DNA of 64,000 nt from NCBI RefSeq assembly GCF_000001735.4, contig NC_003076.8:26353835-26417834 (forward strand), written 5' to 3'. This DNA is from Arabidopsis thaliana (Eukaryota; Streptophyta; Magnoliopsida; Brassicales; Brassicaceae). Below, piece after piece: positions 25,816 through 38,609 of this stretch (position 1 is the stretch's first letter; each line of letters starts with the position of its first letter). Below the pieces are notes generated by a model. It ran no database searches and had not been told where the DNA came from. It worked only from the letters and a program-made list of their open reading frames with translations. A program made the position numbers and the translations under genes.

Positions 25816-26052
25816 ATGGAAAGAGCAAGGATACGATGGCCGAGTGGAAGAGGAATTAGGCTGAGGCAGAAGACAAAGAGACTGCGTGCGAGAGTGAGAA
25901 GCTTTTTCAGGCTTCTCAGGAGCTGGTGCTGCAGAAGGCCTCCGCTGGTCAGAGAAGACGGTCTTGATTACACATCTATACGTCGCTCTAACTCTTTCTA
26001 CGCCGATGCAATTGCAGACTGCATTGACTTCATCAACCGCTCCTCCGCTTGA
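25816..26052 (+). CDS. Small Arg-rich plant protein (tentative)
   Basis: A 78-aa ORF with a strongly basic N-terminal half (for example RLRQKTKRLRARVRSFFRLL), followed by a CC motif and a more acidic, ordered-looking C-terminus ending SFYADAIADCIDFINRSSA. This C-terminal pattern resembles a family of tiny plant proteins of unknown function; the resemblance is from memory. A TATA box 65 bp upstream and a GC-rich coding stretch favour this strand over the 135-codon antisense ORF covering the same DNA. Function is unknown, and mitochondrial or nuclear targeting by the Arg-rich end is speculation. Confidence 0.5.
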   Translation: MERARIRWPSGRGIRLRQKTKRLRARVRSFFRLLRSWCCRRPPLVREDGLDYTSIRRSNSFYADAIADCIDFINRSSA

Positions 26053-26239
26053 CAGCTTCTCATTCTCTTCCAATAATTCTTTCTTCCATTTTGTAAAATC
26101 CAATGTTTCTGTATATGCAACCAATTCGAATTCTTTGTATTATTTTATTTTTTTGACGAGTCGATGCATCTTTAAGAAGTGGGCTTATAATGGGCCTGAT
26201 GATACTACATCCTTAGAAACCACATTAGTTTAAATCAGA

Positions 26240-26384
26240 TCTGACAACTGCAGTGGTTCATACCCTTAAAGATTAAAGGCCCGTTGAAAACCCATTAAGT
26301 ATTTCACATCATATTCTGGGCCAGATGAACAATCTGACAGCTATACAAGTCCATTCCCTTATCCAAAGGCCCGTTAAAAGCCCA
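26240..26384 (+). promoter_or_regulatory. Duplicated site II promoter module before TRAPPC11
   Basis: Two diverged copies of a ~55-bp unit, 26240-26294 and 26333-26384, each begin TCTGACA and share CAT-CCCTTA, then AAAGGCCCGTT and AAA-CCCA. The AGGCCC/TGGGC cores are site II elements typical of plant housekeeping promoters. The downstream copy ends about 70 bp before the TRAPPC11 ATG. Confidence 0.6.
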
Positions 26385-26455
26385 CGTAAAATGAATGTGT
26401 CAGATCCTTCCTTGCTCGATTCAACGCGTCCGAGTCTCAGACACTCCCCGGCGAG

Positions 26456-29400
26456 ATGGAGGAATACCCGGAAGAGCTCAGGACGCCACCGGTAAGTCTG
26501 GTGGCTCTCTTCGGATACGCGGAGCTACACGCGTCCATTACTAAGTATCTCCACTCCCAGCAGCCTCCCATCAACGCTCTGGCCTTCCCCGACTTCTCTC
26601 AAATCTCTCTCCTCCTTGCTCATGATGATCAGATCAGCCGAACCTCCTCCTTCAGAGATCCTCTCAGCGTCTCCGATTCTGCTTCTCCCATTCCTTCCAG
26701 ATGCGGCGGTATTTTGAAACGGGACTGGTTGCTTAAGCATCGCACCAAGGTCCCTGCACTTGTCGCCGCCTTCTTTCCCTCACATCACATCTTCGGCGAT
26801 CCAACTCAATGGCTACAGGTCTGCTCCGATCTCGACAGCCTCAAGTATTTCCTCATCTCCCTTTATATTTGTTTCCTTGTTTCCCCTCCTTTGTTTCAAA
26901 CCCTCAAATTAACACTGCGATCTCAATTGCTTGCTAGATCCGTAATCCGTCCCAAAAACATCAAACTGGTGGTTGTCGTGGTCCAGTCTTCTCCCCACGG
27001 TAGCGCATTTTATCCGATTATTCTTTTCATTTTCCTCTCGGAACTACTGGTGACTTACTCCTTCCCGACTTGTTTTTAGAGGACATTAGCGACGATCGTC
27101 TGGTGGCATTGCGAAAGCGGGCAGAATTAGATTCTAAGTACGTGCTCTTCTTCAATTCCAGCATAGTCTCTGAACTCACGCTCTCTCTCTCCAGGTATGT
27201 TTCTCTCCTCTTTTACTTTGCACCTAGAACAAGAGGCTTTTCCTTCAATGCATCTCAACACGGTATGTTTGCAGACTCGCTTCTGCTTTTGCAGAGTTGG
27301 CACTTTCTTATTACAGAGAAGAAGGACGGAGAATCAAAAGCCGAATTGAGAAAAGGAGTTCCAATTCTCTTGATTTGAATGTTCGCTACTGTTTTAAAGT
27401 AAGCTTTTCTCGTTACCTCTGCTAAGTCTAATCATTTTGTTCCAAAGTATCTGGGAAAAGGAAGGCTCATTCATGCCATGACTGCTAGGTCGCTGTATAT
27501 GCAGAGTTTCGTAGAGATTGGGGTGAAGCACTGAAGTTTTATGAAGACGCATACCATTCCTTGCACGAGGTCTTTATTATCTCTAAGTATTTTGTTTTTT
27601 CCCAACCCATCTGTCACGCTAATATGTATTCTGCTTCTAGTCAAGAAGTTCCTTTTGATGCATATATGGTCATTGCTTTCTTATTATTACATATCTTTGC
27701 CTGCGGTTTCCACACATTCAATTTCGACGAGCAATTTTGTTTATGCAAACAGATGATCGGGACATCGACTAGGTTGCCTGCAATACAACGCTTGGTCGAG
27801 ATCAAAATCATAGCTGAGCAATTGCATTTCAAGATATCAACGCTTTTGTTGCATGGTGGAAAACTCATAGAAGCAGTGACATGGTTTCATCAACATAAAA
27901 CATCATATGAAAAGGTTGTCGGATCCACAGAATTTATTTTTCTCCATTGGGACTGGATGAGTAGGCAGTTTCTTGTCTTTGCTGAGTTGCTGGAGACAAG
28001 CTCAGCAACTGGTCAGAGCTTAACATCCTCAAACCAAGGAACTGCGGAAATATCTTTGACTGAGTTTGAGTTTTACCCTGCCTATTATTATCAGGTCAGT
28101 CAATTCTGCTCTATGTAACACATAGTCGGAACATATCTAAACTTGGTGGTGCATTTTGTGTTAAATCTTTTCTGTGTCTTTTACCATTTAGTTAAAAACA
28201 ATACTACATAAACTTAAACACCTACCTCTAAGCAAATGCTGGATTTTTCGTCCTCTTTCTCATAAATTTCTGAGCTGTCTGTTCCTAGGTACAGTATGTT
28301 GAAAATATAATATGTTCTTATCCACTGGGAAATTTTCGTTTTACACGCAGTTGGCTGCTCATTACTTGAAGGATAAGAAATCTGCCCTGGAACTGTTGTT
28401 GTCAATGTCTGAAATAGCTCAAGAGATTGATAGCAGCTCTGCATCTATTACTCCTTCAGTCTATGTGGGTCAGTTCGCTCAGTTGCTTGAGAAGGGAGAA
28501 GCTATTACACTTCACTCGTAAGTTGTTCATAATTCATCCCACAAATCTATGTAAAAGAAAACTAATTATGCTACCACCATCTCTAATAGTATGAATTCTA
28601 ATGTATTTGCAGTATAACGGATGAAGAGTACACACGGTATACAATTTCAGAAGCAAAGAGAGTTCAGGATTCCCTTCAAATTATTGCTTGGCTGAAGAGA
28701 TCTTATGAATCATTTACCAACCTTAAAGCCCAGAGGATGGCTGCTCTTTGTGCCTTTGAAGTAGCCCGGGAGTACTTTGATTTGGCTGATCCCAACAACG
28801 CAAAATTCTTTTTCGATATTGCTGCAAACTTGTACAGACAAGAAGGTTGGGTAACTTTGCTCTGGGAGGTGTTGGGTTACCTGCGAGAGTGTTCGAGAAA
28901 CCTTGATGCTTTGAAAGATTTTGTAGAGTTTTCACTTGAAATGGTTGCCCTGCCTGTAACATCTTATGAGAATTCTGGGAACTTAAGAAACAAAAATTAT
29001 GGTCCTGGAGGTCCTGCAACAATTTCAGGAAGAGAAAGTATACATCAAGAAGTTTTTACTCTTGTTTGTCGTGAAGCCGAGCTGTTATCATCTACCGAAG
29101 GAAGTGGGTTCAAATTAGCCACTGATAGCCCTCTTCATCTCGAGATTGATCTTGTCAGTCCTCTGAGACCTGTTCTCCTAGCTTCAGTTGCTTTTCACGA
29201 TCAAATGATCAAGCCTCACGCTTTGTGCTCTTTTACGTTGTCACTACTTTCTCATTTACCTCTTCCAGTTGAAATAGATCATCTAGAAGTTCAGTTTAAT
29301 CAATCTACATGCAACTTTGTCATCAGAAATTCCCAGAGGCCTCTGTGGGCTTCGGCGTCTAACACTGTGAAAAGTGGTAGCCAAGTGGAGAATGCGCCAT

Positions 29401-31126
29401 TGCTGGTGCTTGTGCCGAATAATTGGTTAAGGTTGACATATGCAATCAAGTCTGGTTAGTGTGATTTAATTATAAGGGTGTTGTTTGTATCTAACACACT
29501 TTGCACGTATTGCAGTTATTCATTGAAATTCAAACCTGTTTTGGACGTTTTCGTATTCTCAGTTACCAATTAGCAAAACTGAAGCTTCAGAACTTGTATC
29601 TATCTTATGAAAGCAAAAGGGAAGTTGTTTTCTTGGCTGCCTAACTTTTCACACATTTCTTTGTTTCATCTGCAGAGCAAAGCGGCAAGCTTGAGTGTCT
29701 TTCAGTTCTTGCAAAATTGGGGCCTCTTTTCACAATCTGTTCAAGAGCCGAGAGTCCTGCTGCAATGGAGGATTTACCTGTCTGGAAGCATGAAAATCGT
29801 GTTGAATCTCTGCCAACAAAGGACCCAGTTCTTGCAGTATTTGGCCAGAAAGCTACTCAAGTTGATGAACCCGAACCACAGGTGGACGTCAGTCTAGGTG
29901 CTTCTGGTCCTGCCCTAGTTGGAGAAGATTTTGCGATGCCAATCGTGGTAACTTCAAAGGGTCATGCCGTATACAGTGGTGAATTGAAGATTAATCTAGT
30001 TGATGTGGGTGGTGGTGGTTTGTTTAGCCCAAGAGAAGCAGAACCGTTTTCTCTAGAAAGCCATCATGTTGAAATCTGTGGTATTGATGGGGCAGAGGGC
30101 AACAATGAATCCGAGTCTGAAACAGGGAGCATAAAGAAAATTCAGCAATCTTTTGGGCTGGTTTCTGTTCCATACCTGAAGGAAGGAGAATCATGGTCGT
30201 GCAAACTGGAAATCAAGTGGCATAGACCCAAGCCTGTGATGCTTTTTGTGTCATTGGGTTACTTGCCACATGGCAGTGAAGCCAATACCCAAAAAGTTCA
30301 CATACACAAGAGCTTGCAGATTGAAGGGAAGATGCCTCTTTTAATAAGCAATCGTTTTATGTTGCCATATAGAAGGGATCACCTATTGCTCAATAGGATA
30401 AAGCCAGCCCCTGATTCTGAAGACGTGTCTTCTCTGCCGCTGAACGAAAAAAGTGTGTTAGTTGTCAGTGCCAAAAATTGCTCAGAAATAGCGCTGAAAC
30501 TGGTGTCCATGTCCATTGAATTTGATGATGAACAAGGGGAAACTTCATGTTTGATTCAGCAGGGTGGTGGGTGTGGAGACTCCCCAAGCTCTGCAAATCT
30601 TGCGCCAGGGGAAGAGTTCAAAAAGGTTTTCACAGTCATACCAACGACGAGAACTCCAAAGCTTGGTTTGGGATCAATACATTTAAAATGGAGGAGAGAG
30701 GGAGGTAACATAACAGAGGCATATGTTTCAACAAAGCACAAACTTCCTGAAGTAAATGTGGAGGCATCACCACTGGTAATGAGTTTGGACTCTCCTCCAT
30801 ATGCCATTCTTGGAGAACCCTTCACTTACGCTGTTAGAATCTGCAACCAGACACAGTTGCTGCAAGAAGCAAAGTTTGGTCTGGCTGATGCACAGAGTTT
30901 TGTCCTGTCTGGGTCTCACAGCAATACGGTTTCAGTCCTTCCCAAGTCAGAACACGTCTTAAGTTATAAGCTAGTGCCTCTGACTTGCGGTGAACAGCAA
31001 CTCCCAAAGATAACTTTGACATCAGCGCGATATGCTGCTGAGTTTCAGCCATCTGCGGTTGCTTCAAGTGTCTTTGTGTTTCCCTCAGCCCCACAAGCCG
31101 AGAAAGCCATCTCTACCAGCAAGTAG
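26456..31126 (+). CDS. TRAPPC11: TRAPP complex subunit TRAPPC11 (foie gras/gryzun)
   Basis: Nine coding exons: 26456-26844, 26938-26999, 27080-27194, 27275-27398, 27489-27569, 27753-28094, 28351-28517, 28613-29454 and 29676-31126. Spliced, they give 1190 aa in a single frame. The central part (about residues 230-560) is the helical foie-gras region, with features such as YAEFRRDWGEALKFYEDAY, FAELLETS and YLKDKKSALELLLSM. The C-terminal ~450 residues are beta-rich, matching the gryzun domain of TRAPPC11. Known role: TRAPPII/III-type tethering and GEF complexes, with the Arabidopsis protein linked to trans-Golgi network maintenance. The start is the first ATG, within a GGCGAGATGGAGG context. 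Confidence 0.95.
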
Positions 31127-31578
31127 TGTAACTTCGCATGACTTGGGTTTTCAGATGTCTATGCAGTTTCAGCCATATGTGGTTAAGACAGACATATTGA
31201 ATCAGTTTGGTAAATTTTGATCCTGAAGTGTCGCCTATGTTGTATTTTCATTTTTCCTTCTGTTGTTGATAATAATGGATATTTTTTGGAGAACCCAAAC
31301 TAGACACATAGGATTAGGACACAATCTGTTTTGAGATGTGTTTTGTGGCAACTGTTTTTCTTTCAATGCAAAAAGTGTGTGTGTGCTTAAAACGACCATA
31401 CATGGTCAAGCTAACGCAGATAAAACATTCAATATTTCGTTGTATTGGGCCTTTTGATATTTGGGCTTCAAATTATCACTTGACGTTGGGTTTGCCTTTT
31501 CTCACTTGACGACAAATCAGAATTAGCATCTGTTTAGATTGGATCTTGATCACTGGCGGGCGAAGTTGGAGAAGATTG
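31127..31578. other. Intergenic: TRAPPC11 3' flank and GTPase promoter
   Basis: The region has a GTGTGTG-rich spot near 31376. A TTGGGCC and a TTGGGCTT site II motif at about 31445-31470 serve as the likely promoter of the gene starting at 31579. Confidence 0.45.
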
Positions 31579-33363
31579 ATGGAAAGCCGACCGGGAGTTT
31601 TGGTCGTCGGATCCTCTGGCGTCGGCAAGCGCACCCTCCTCTCTCGTACGCGCTTCTCCCTCTCGGATCCGATTCAAAATTTTGTTTTGCTCTAATATGT
31701 AATCAATCACAGGATTGCTCTCTGTGGAATTTGAGGATTCATCGGAGTCATCATCTCAAACAGAAGTTCATGGGTACGTCTAGTACTGAAGAATTTCTTA
31801 CCCTAACAAGTTTCATCGTTTGAACACTTTTTTCTCTCTGTAAAATGTGGGCAGCTGGACGATTAACACTAAGTATTACACTGCGGATGTTTCTGTATGT
31901 ATATCACATATTTGCGATGAATACTCTCTACCCAATCTCCCTAACTCACATCCACTGGTGGCGTTAGTTATGGTCTTCGACTTGAGTGAGGTTTGACATT
32001 GATGATGATGATGATGATACACGCTTCATTCTTCTCACCTTACCATCCCTGCATAACCCTTTTTTACCCGATTCTTTGCAGCTGTCAACCCTTGTTGCTC
32101 TTCAAGACTGGGTTTCTCATACTGACATCAACAGTTTTGATATATTGTTGTGCATTGGTAACAAAGTAGATCGTGTCCCTCATCACCTTGCTCATGATGA
32201 ATATAGACGGCGCCTTTTGAAGGCATCAGACCCCTCTAGAGATCTGTATTCGGACATTGATGACTTTGGGATCTCCGAAACTGAAGGAAGCAGCTTGTTG
32301 GGAAGTGAAGATGCATCACTAGATATCAGGGGAGCATGTCTTGAGTGGTGCTCTGAGAATAACATTGAGTTCATTGAGGCTTGTGCCTCTAATCCTGATT
32401 TTGACAAGTGTAAGTTCTATCTCCTTCCTTCTGATTATATATTGACTGCAATATGCCCAATGTAATCTGGTTACTCCTTGTATAGCTTCTACTGAACTTG
32501 TGAATGAAAAGTGAGTGAAAATGGATGAGCAGAGAATACGCGTATTCGTCTCTCTAGCATTAATGAGGCTCACGGGTTGGTCCTTGTAGGTTTATCAGTC
32601 GATGGGGATTCTCAAGGGGTTGAACGTCTATTTGGTGCTCTTTCGGCTCATATGTGGCCTGGGATGATTCTGAAATCTGGTGATAGGATAAATGAACCTG
32701 TGTTACCTCAAGGGGAAGGTTAATTGTTTCTTCCACTTTCCTCTCCCATATATGTATGAGTTCCTGAAATGTCCTTTCCCGGTTAGAGTTTCTGTTCGAC
32801 CAGGAAGTGGTAGACCGAAACTCGACCCAGATAAGAAATCCTGGTGAGGACATTTCATTTCCACTTGGATTCATGTTGATTGGGTCTTATATTTCCTCTC
32901 AGAGTTGTCAGAAGAAGAATCTGAATATGAATTGGAGTATGAAGTGCTATCAGCAGGCTCAGGTGATCCATGGGATAATATTGAAGAAAGATGGGTTTCT
33001 GCAAGTGAAACGCATTCACATGCCGATGCTGGCGGATCCACTTCACAGGAAAACCTCCATGTAGAAAATAGTATGGTGAAACCGAATAAAGTTGATGAAG
33101 AGCTGCTGCCGTCAGGGTCAAGGTTAGAGCTGCAAAATGACACTGACAGAGCAATAGTAACAGATGAAAAACCTTTGGGCACAGAAAATGAAAAATGTTA
33201 CGAGTTTGAAGATGTGGAACAGTTGATGTCAGAAATAGGAAACATCCGGGACAACTTGCGATTGATGCCTGATTTCCAGAGGAGGGAAATAGCTGCAAAT
33301 TTAGCGATGAAAATGGCTTCCATGTTTGGAGGTGACACTGATGACGAGGAAGAACCTGAGTGA
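31579..33363 (+). CDS. AAGAB/p34-like small-GTPase-fold protein
   Basis: Exons 31579-31645, 31713-31773, 31855-31990, 32082-32409, 32590-32718 and 32903-33363 splice to 393 aa. The N-terminal domain is GTPase-like: P-loop GSSGVGKR at residues 11-18 and a clear NKVD specificity motif in CIGNKVDRVP. A switch II DxxG is not obvious. The C-terminus (EDVEQLMSEIGNIRDNLRLM, then FQRREIAANLAMKMASMFGG) resembles the helical end of animal AAGAB/p34, which chaperones AP-1 and AP-2 clathrin adaptor assembly. Assignment to the adaptin-binding family is by remembered domain layout. The usual plant annotation is only 'GTP-binding protein'. Convergent with MLO10 (stops ~310 bp apart). Confidence 0.88.
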
Positions 33364-33674
33364 GTCTGTTTATATCAGATATTGTAAAAGATCAGCGTGA
33401 GCTACGGTTTAATCCTTTCTTTATACAATCTTTATCAAAGTCCGTGTCTTGTTTTTTGATAGATTCTGGCAGTAATAGTCAGTTGCACGATGTAATACTT
33501 ATCTGGGCCGACCTGTTATGTATCGCTTTACTTTTTCTTTAGATACGTAAGAGCTCTAAAATACAGCCTTATACAGAAAACCTAGTTGGTAACACTTGGC
33601 GAAGCAATTGTTGGCATACATGTAATAGAAAATAAAGACCGGATGATGGATTTGTTCTGCATTCATTTTGAATA

Positions 33675-36573
33675 TTAGTCAATATCATTAGCAGGAACGT
33701 TCTTCACAAAGGAGAATTGGTTTCCAGGACTAATATCTCCAGTATATTCTATCTCTGTGTTCTGATCACCAACCCTGACGAGAGTGTGCCCCTCTATTGG
33801 TTCAGGGGATAATGGCTCAGCTTCAAGATCAGACATGCTTTGGTCCTCGAAATTACTCATATAAGAGGCTGTCGAGTGACCAGTGGTCTTGGAGCGGAGT
33901 AGAGTGGCTCCAGAGGCGTGAAAGGATGAGGTAGAGGTGCTGACAGTGTCAGAAACACCAAGGGTCTCTGTTGGTGGCTTTCTCGCTTTGCCTTTCTTCT
34001 TCTTCACAGTCATGTGCCATTTCTTCAACGCTTTTGCCATTTGCTCATCAAACACAGCTTTCTTCATGTTTGAACCCATCTGCCCACAACAACAACATAA
34101 GTTTGTTGCTTAGTTACTACTATATAGCTTCGTAGACACAAATATCTGGAGAGTAAAGGCTGAAATTAGGATAAATGTACCTGAGTAACTAGTGCATACA
34201 AAGGAAGTGTGATGTAGCTGCACAAAATCAAAGCTCCAACGCTGCAAATTTATCAAACTTGTTGAGCTAATCGTTCCAAGAGAGATATATCTATTAGTTT
34301 ATTCACTAGAGAAGAATAAGAATAAATTTTACCCTAGAGAGAGTTTTACGATGACTAGTTTGAAATCCGTGTGAAAGCAAGATTTTAGCCCAAAGGAATA
34401 CTGCATGCCAAATTAACGAAATGTATCAAGTCATTTGTATCAATAGAAGAGAATATGTACATGGTCCAAAAGGCAAACAACTAGTGTATTGCGCATAGAA
34501 TATAGAGAGATGTTGTTACCCAGACCCAGAAGAAGTATGTTAGCTGGAAAGCATTCTATACAAAAAGAAGGAGCATTTAGACAGCATGGCACAAAAGTTG
34601 AAGACAAGTATATGTAACATGCAATGGTAGTTTTGTTTGGAACTGAAAACAATGCAAGTACCTGAAATAAGGCGAAGTGAAGAAGATGAAGTAGCAACTG
34701 AGGGCGATTAAACCAAAAGTACTTATCTGAACCATGCACGAGAGGTATCCCTTGAACAACTGCGTGTCTCTCCGTGATTCCCAGAGCCATTCTTGTTAGG
34801 ATCGCTTGAAGCTTCGTACTGACAGCTAGAATGATCTGCAAGGGGTTGTAAAAATGAGACATACAAACACAGTATAAGATTCGCTCAAGAGTATAACTTG
34901 TCTTACAAGTACAGGTAGGATTGACGCCCAAAACAATGCTTCCCAGCCTAAACAGGAATGGGATTATTTATTCAGTAGAACAATAACCAATGGCTTGGTA
35001 AAAGAGCAAGCAAATGCAAAGCTGACTCACCATTAACATTCAGAAGTAGGAAAATTACAAATGATGCCCACAAAAGAGGACTGCACAGTACAGTATCAGC
35101 AATGTCAACAAACACCTCTCAACGCAGTACTAGCTCTAGCACTGTTTTGTGCTACGTACCTTATTCCAACTACCACCTTGAAATCGTCTTCCAATGATCT
35201 TTTGATATACTTCTGGAAGTCGAACTTTCTTCCTGGAGCTAAATGGGCCTAAAGGAGACTCACCCATAAGCATCACACCATTAGTGGAAGGCAAATACAA
35301 GAGAGAATTGAGTTTTGCCTTACAGCGATGAAGCCATGGCGCAGAGTTAAGTAGTCAGTCCTCCCTACAGATCGGAAAAACTGCTGTAGGAAGCACCCCT
35401 GTAAATCAGATGGTTGAGAGAGCGAGCAAAAATCAATTTTTAATCAACAAACTTGATGCCACGAGGGCATGCTCAAGAAGAAGTAAATGCATGCTTCTCA
35501 CAGCATAAAAGAAGAAGGGGATTTTTGTCCAGAAACTGGAATGTTGTCTAACAAAGGACGTCTCATGAGTGAGTCTGAATCTTGATGGATCTATGCATAG
35601 AGAGGAGCCACTTTAGTGACCTATAAAACAAAGGTTTAATTTAATGAACAAGAACTCGCCTACCGATTGAAAACTCGTAATCATGAGAACATGTCTCCTG
35701 CTCCCACTTTTTCCAGCCACGGATCTGCAGTTACAGAAAATGATGAATAGCTAGGATTACGAAAGTTTGAGATAAGAAAATCAGGGCTTGTCGTACCTTG
35801 AGTCTGCCAAGCATCATGGTGATGAAACTGTAGAGGATATGAAAGGCAGCCATGAAGAACAATAGAATGTGTAGCTGGTGCAAACCCGTGGCAGGTATGA
35901 GTGGTTCATGACCCTGCGGACAACAAAAAAGTGTTAGAGAGATAGAGCTAGAGCGTAAATTTTTTAGTACAAGGGAAGCTAGAGATGACCTCATCGCAGC
36001 GGGAAGAGGTCGTAGCAGCAGCTAGACGTCTGCGGTGGGTCTTGTCTTGGTCATGAGTAGAAGGAGCTGGACAAGGTAACATAGAGGCTGCAGCCTTTTC
36101 AGGAATACAAATCTTGAGAATGTACTGCTCTCCGAAGGTGAGCAACAAGGAAATGAATCCTAGAATCATCAGCTCTGCATCCATTTCATATATCTTAGTT
36201 TTCTTAACCAAATACGGTAGGAGAAAACAATTCTCTGGTCTTACCCGCCTTTATTTTCTCCAAGGCTTCAAGCAGAGAGTTCTTATGTTTCTCCCACAAC
36301 CACTGAGAAATAAAATAAAAGTTTAGAGGGCGGAAGTAAAGGAAGAAAGAAAAAAGGGAATTCAGGGCAAACCGTGGCAACTCTGTGAAGAGCCTTCTCG
36401 AGGAGGACGGAGACAAGAATGAAGAAGGTACAGACGAGGGCAACGGCCCAGGTGGGAGTTTGGGAGAGTCCTTTCTCTTTGGCGCCGCCTGCAGAGGAAG
36501 CTCGGGCAAAGCCGGTAAGCAGCTGAGAGCAGAAGAGCAAAGTGGTCCAACACCAAAAGCATCTTGTGGCCAT
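33675..36573 (-). CDS. MLO10: MLO-like seven-transmembrane protein MLO10
   Basis: 15 exons in transcript order: 36573-36373, 36302-36245, 36174-35990, 35913-35797, 35724-35664, 35590-35502, 35398-35324, 35248-35160, 35080-35031, 34947-34907, 34835-34662, 34555-34520, 34400-34333, 34241-34181 and 34079-33675 (569 aa). The protein has an N-terminal signal/TM region, seven hydrophobic spans (for example [20 protein letters not shown] and [13 protein letters not shown]), the conserved extracellular Cys pattern around [10 protein letters not shown] and [10 protein letters not shown], and a C-terminal calmodulin-binding stretch ([17 protein letters not shown]). MLO proteins are calmodulin-binding plasma-membrane proteins, now linked to calcium channel activity; some are powdery-mildew susceptibility factors. 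Clade III membership and the MLO10 name rest on recall. Confidence 0.96.
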
Positions 36574-38609
36574 GGTAGCCAAAAGAAGAAAATCCCTTGG
36601 TCCTTGATTACGTACGTGAAACAATGAAGAGGGCAAATAAATGCGGTGTTGACTGAAAGTCCGTTTACTGTGATATGTAATGCATAACAATAAATTATGG
36701 GAAGAGAATCAATCGTCAATGTTTGTTTGACACTGGAGGTACTTGAGAACAATCAACCTAATAACACTCCTCCATGTCTCTTTTCGAAACCCAACCCTTA
36801 CAGTAGTCAACAACAAACTAATGTCACTGTTGTGGCTCTATATATCAAAACTAAATGACAATTTGATCCCCTGTGAGAGATCAGAGGGGTAGAAGAACAG
36901 AATCGTCCAACACACTCGTCAGTTTGACTATTTGGTTATGCTTTTATGATTGCTTTCCCCTTTTAGTATTTCCACTTTTAGTTAAATATAACCCAACTTG
37001 CAACTTTAGAGATATAGAATGTTATCTTACTCTTGGCCGTTGCTCCACTATCTACCACCTTTATTTATTTTTTCTTTTCTTTATGTACCTACAATTTTTT
37101 AAATGCATGGAGGAATCATCACTTTCTCAGCCTGGGATAACTAATATGATTATAACAAAAGGCTCCTCTTTGTCTCTATCAAGTTTCTTCCCTCTTTTTA
37201 GTTTCACGTAATCCGATCATGTTGTAAAGTTTCTTTGTAGAAATATATATTTTGACAATGATAAAACTAAATGTATTAGAAATATATCTTCATTTGATCA
37301 TCTATCGTTGATCATATGAATAATTTGGAAACAAATGGACAATGAGCTAAGCCCATATATAGGCCTCACAATAGCTGCCTCATACATACATACCATGGGC
37401 TCTTTTAGGCCTATCTACTTCTTTGTTATATGATCGAAATCAAAAGGTGCCCTTGTGTAGACACGCCATTTCCTAGTCACGCAACTATCTTATCTCCCGG
37501 ACTTGTTCTACCACAAAACCTGGTCTCATCCTTCTTACCGTTTTCTTGTTTAAACAAATATTTGACTCTCTTACTTTTAATTTATTATAATCATCAGCAC
37601 ACGTAATTCTCCGAGACATACAAGCAAACGACGGTTTCCTCTTCCTCATCTTGGTTTTAATCCCACAAGTTTTTTTTAGCATATCACTTATTTTTTGATT
37701 GGATAAATAAATTCGAACAAGATACTGTGGAGTTGTAAAGAGGAAACAGAGGAGATGTGCAGGATGAGATTATTTTCCCCAAATTACAATGCAACTGTTT
37801 TCCATGTGTGCATATGTGATATGTGCAGGGTTGGGATCAGTCAACTTAGCAGAGTGGCTTGTGAAAGTCACACATATCACAGTTGACATTTTTTTTATTG
37901 ATATTTGTAATAAAGTAGAGAGTATGAGCCTATGAGGAGCATTGTGGACTTGGCATAGCAATCAGCTTGGGGGTCAAATTCAAGAGATGTTTTGTATCGT
38001 GACTTTATGTTAGGTGATAAAGACAAATAATATTATGATTAAAAGGTCAAGTTTGGCCACTTTGAAAAATGTTAGTTTGTTAGTTGTGACTCATGTGCTC
38101 GAATATCCATGGATAGTTTAAATACATCTCTCTAGCTAGAGAAAAAGAAAGCGGAAATAAAGATATAAAAATATTTGGAAAGAAAGATACTGGGAGCAAT
38201 TTAGCTACAGCATGACGATGAGTCTTACTTTGATTCTGTCAACATTATTAACCTGAGACAATCCCAAAAGTCTTTCGTCCCAATATTGAATCTTCTAATT
38301 TTGATATCTATGTGATTTTGCATATGCACTACCTGAGAGACCAACAGTACCTAGAGGCCAACTTGTCCTTTTTATTCACCTTTCTTGCATGACTTTTCCT
38401 ATGTTGAAAAGTTAGACTCCTCTTTTACACTTCATGTACCCCACTCCTATACGTATTTAATCTAAATATATATACCCACCAATCCTCTCCATCTACACAA
38501 ACAGCCCAAATATCAAACCTTTCATCTCTATATCTTTAACCTTGACTGCTTCTCTTCTTCTACAAGAAACCAGAAAAAAAGAAAAGAAAAGAAAAAGAAG
38601 AGATTAGGG
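36574..38609. other. 2 kb divergent promoter between MLO10 and PILS7
   Basis: The two genes point away from each other. The stretch is AT-rich, with no coding ORF of any character, no tRNA and no transposon ends that I could find. A TATATATACCC TATA box lies near 38470, about 140 bp before the PILS7 start, followed by an A/G-rich leader (38575-38605). Confidence 0.5.

Noticed and set aside
25835-25847. tRNA-like string GATGGCCGAGTGG
   Set aside because: It resembles the D-arm of tRNA-Leu/Ser, but no acceptor stem, anticodon arm or TTCGA T-arm follows at the right distance.
25717-26124. 135-codon minus-strand ORF opposite the small Arg-rich ORF
   Set aside because: It runs antisense over the better-supported plus-strand ORF, has no domain, and its C-terminal part covers the TATA box region of the plus-strand candidate.
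34440-34931. 163-codon reading frame within MLO10
   Set aside because: It joins MLO10 exon 11 with flanking introns in a single frame; the extra residues are intronic translation.
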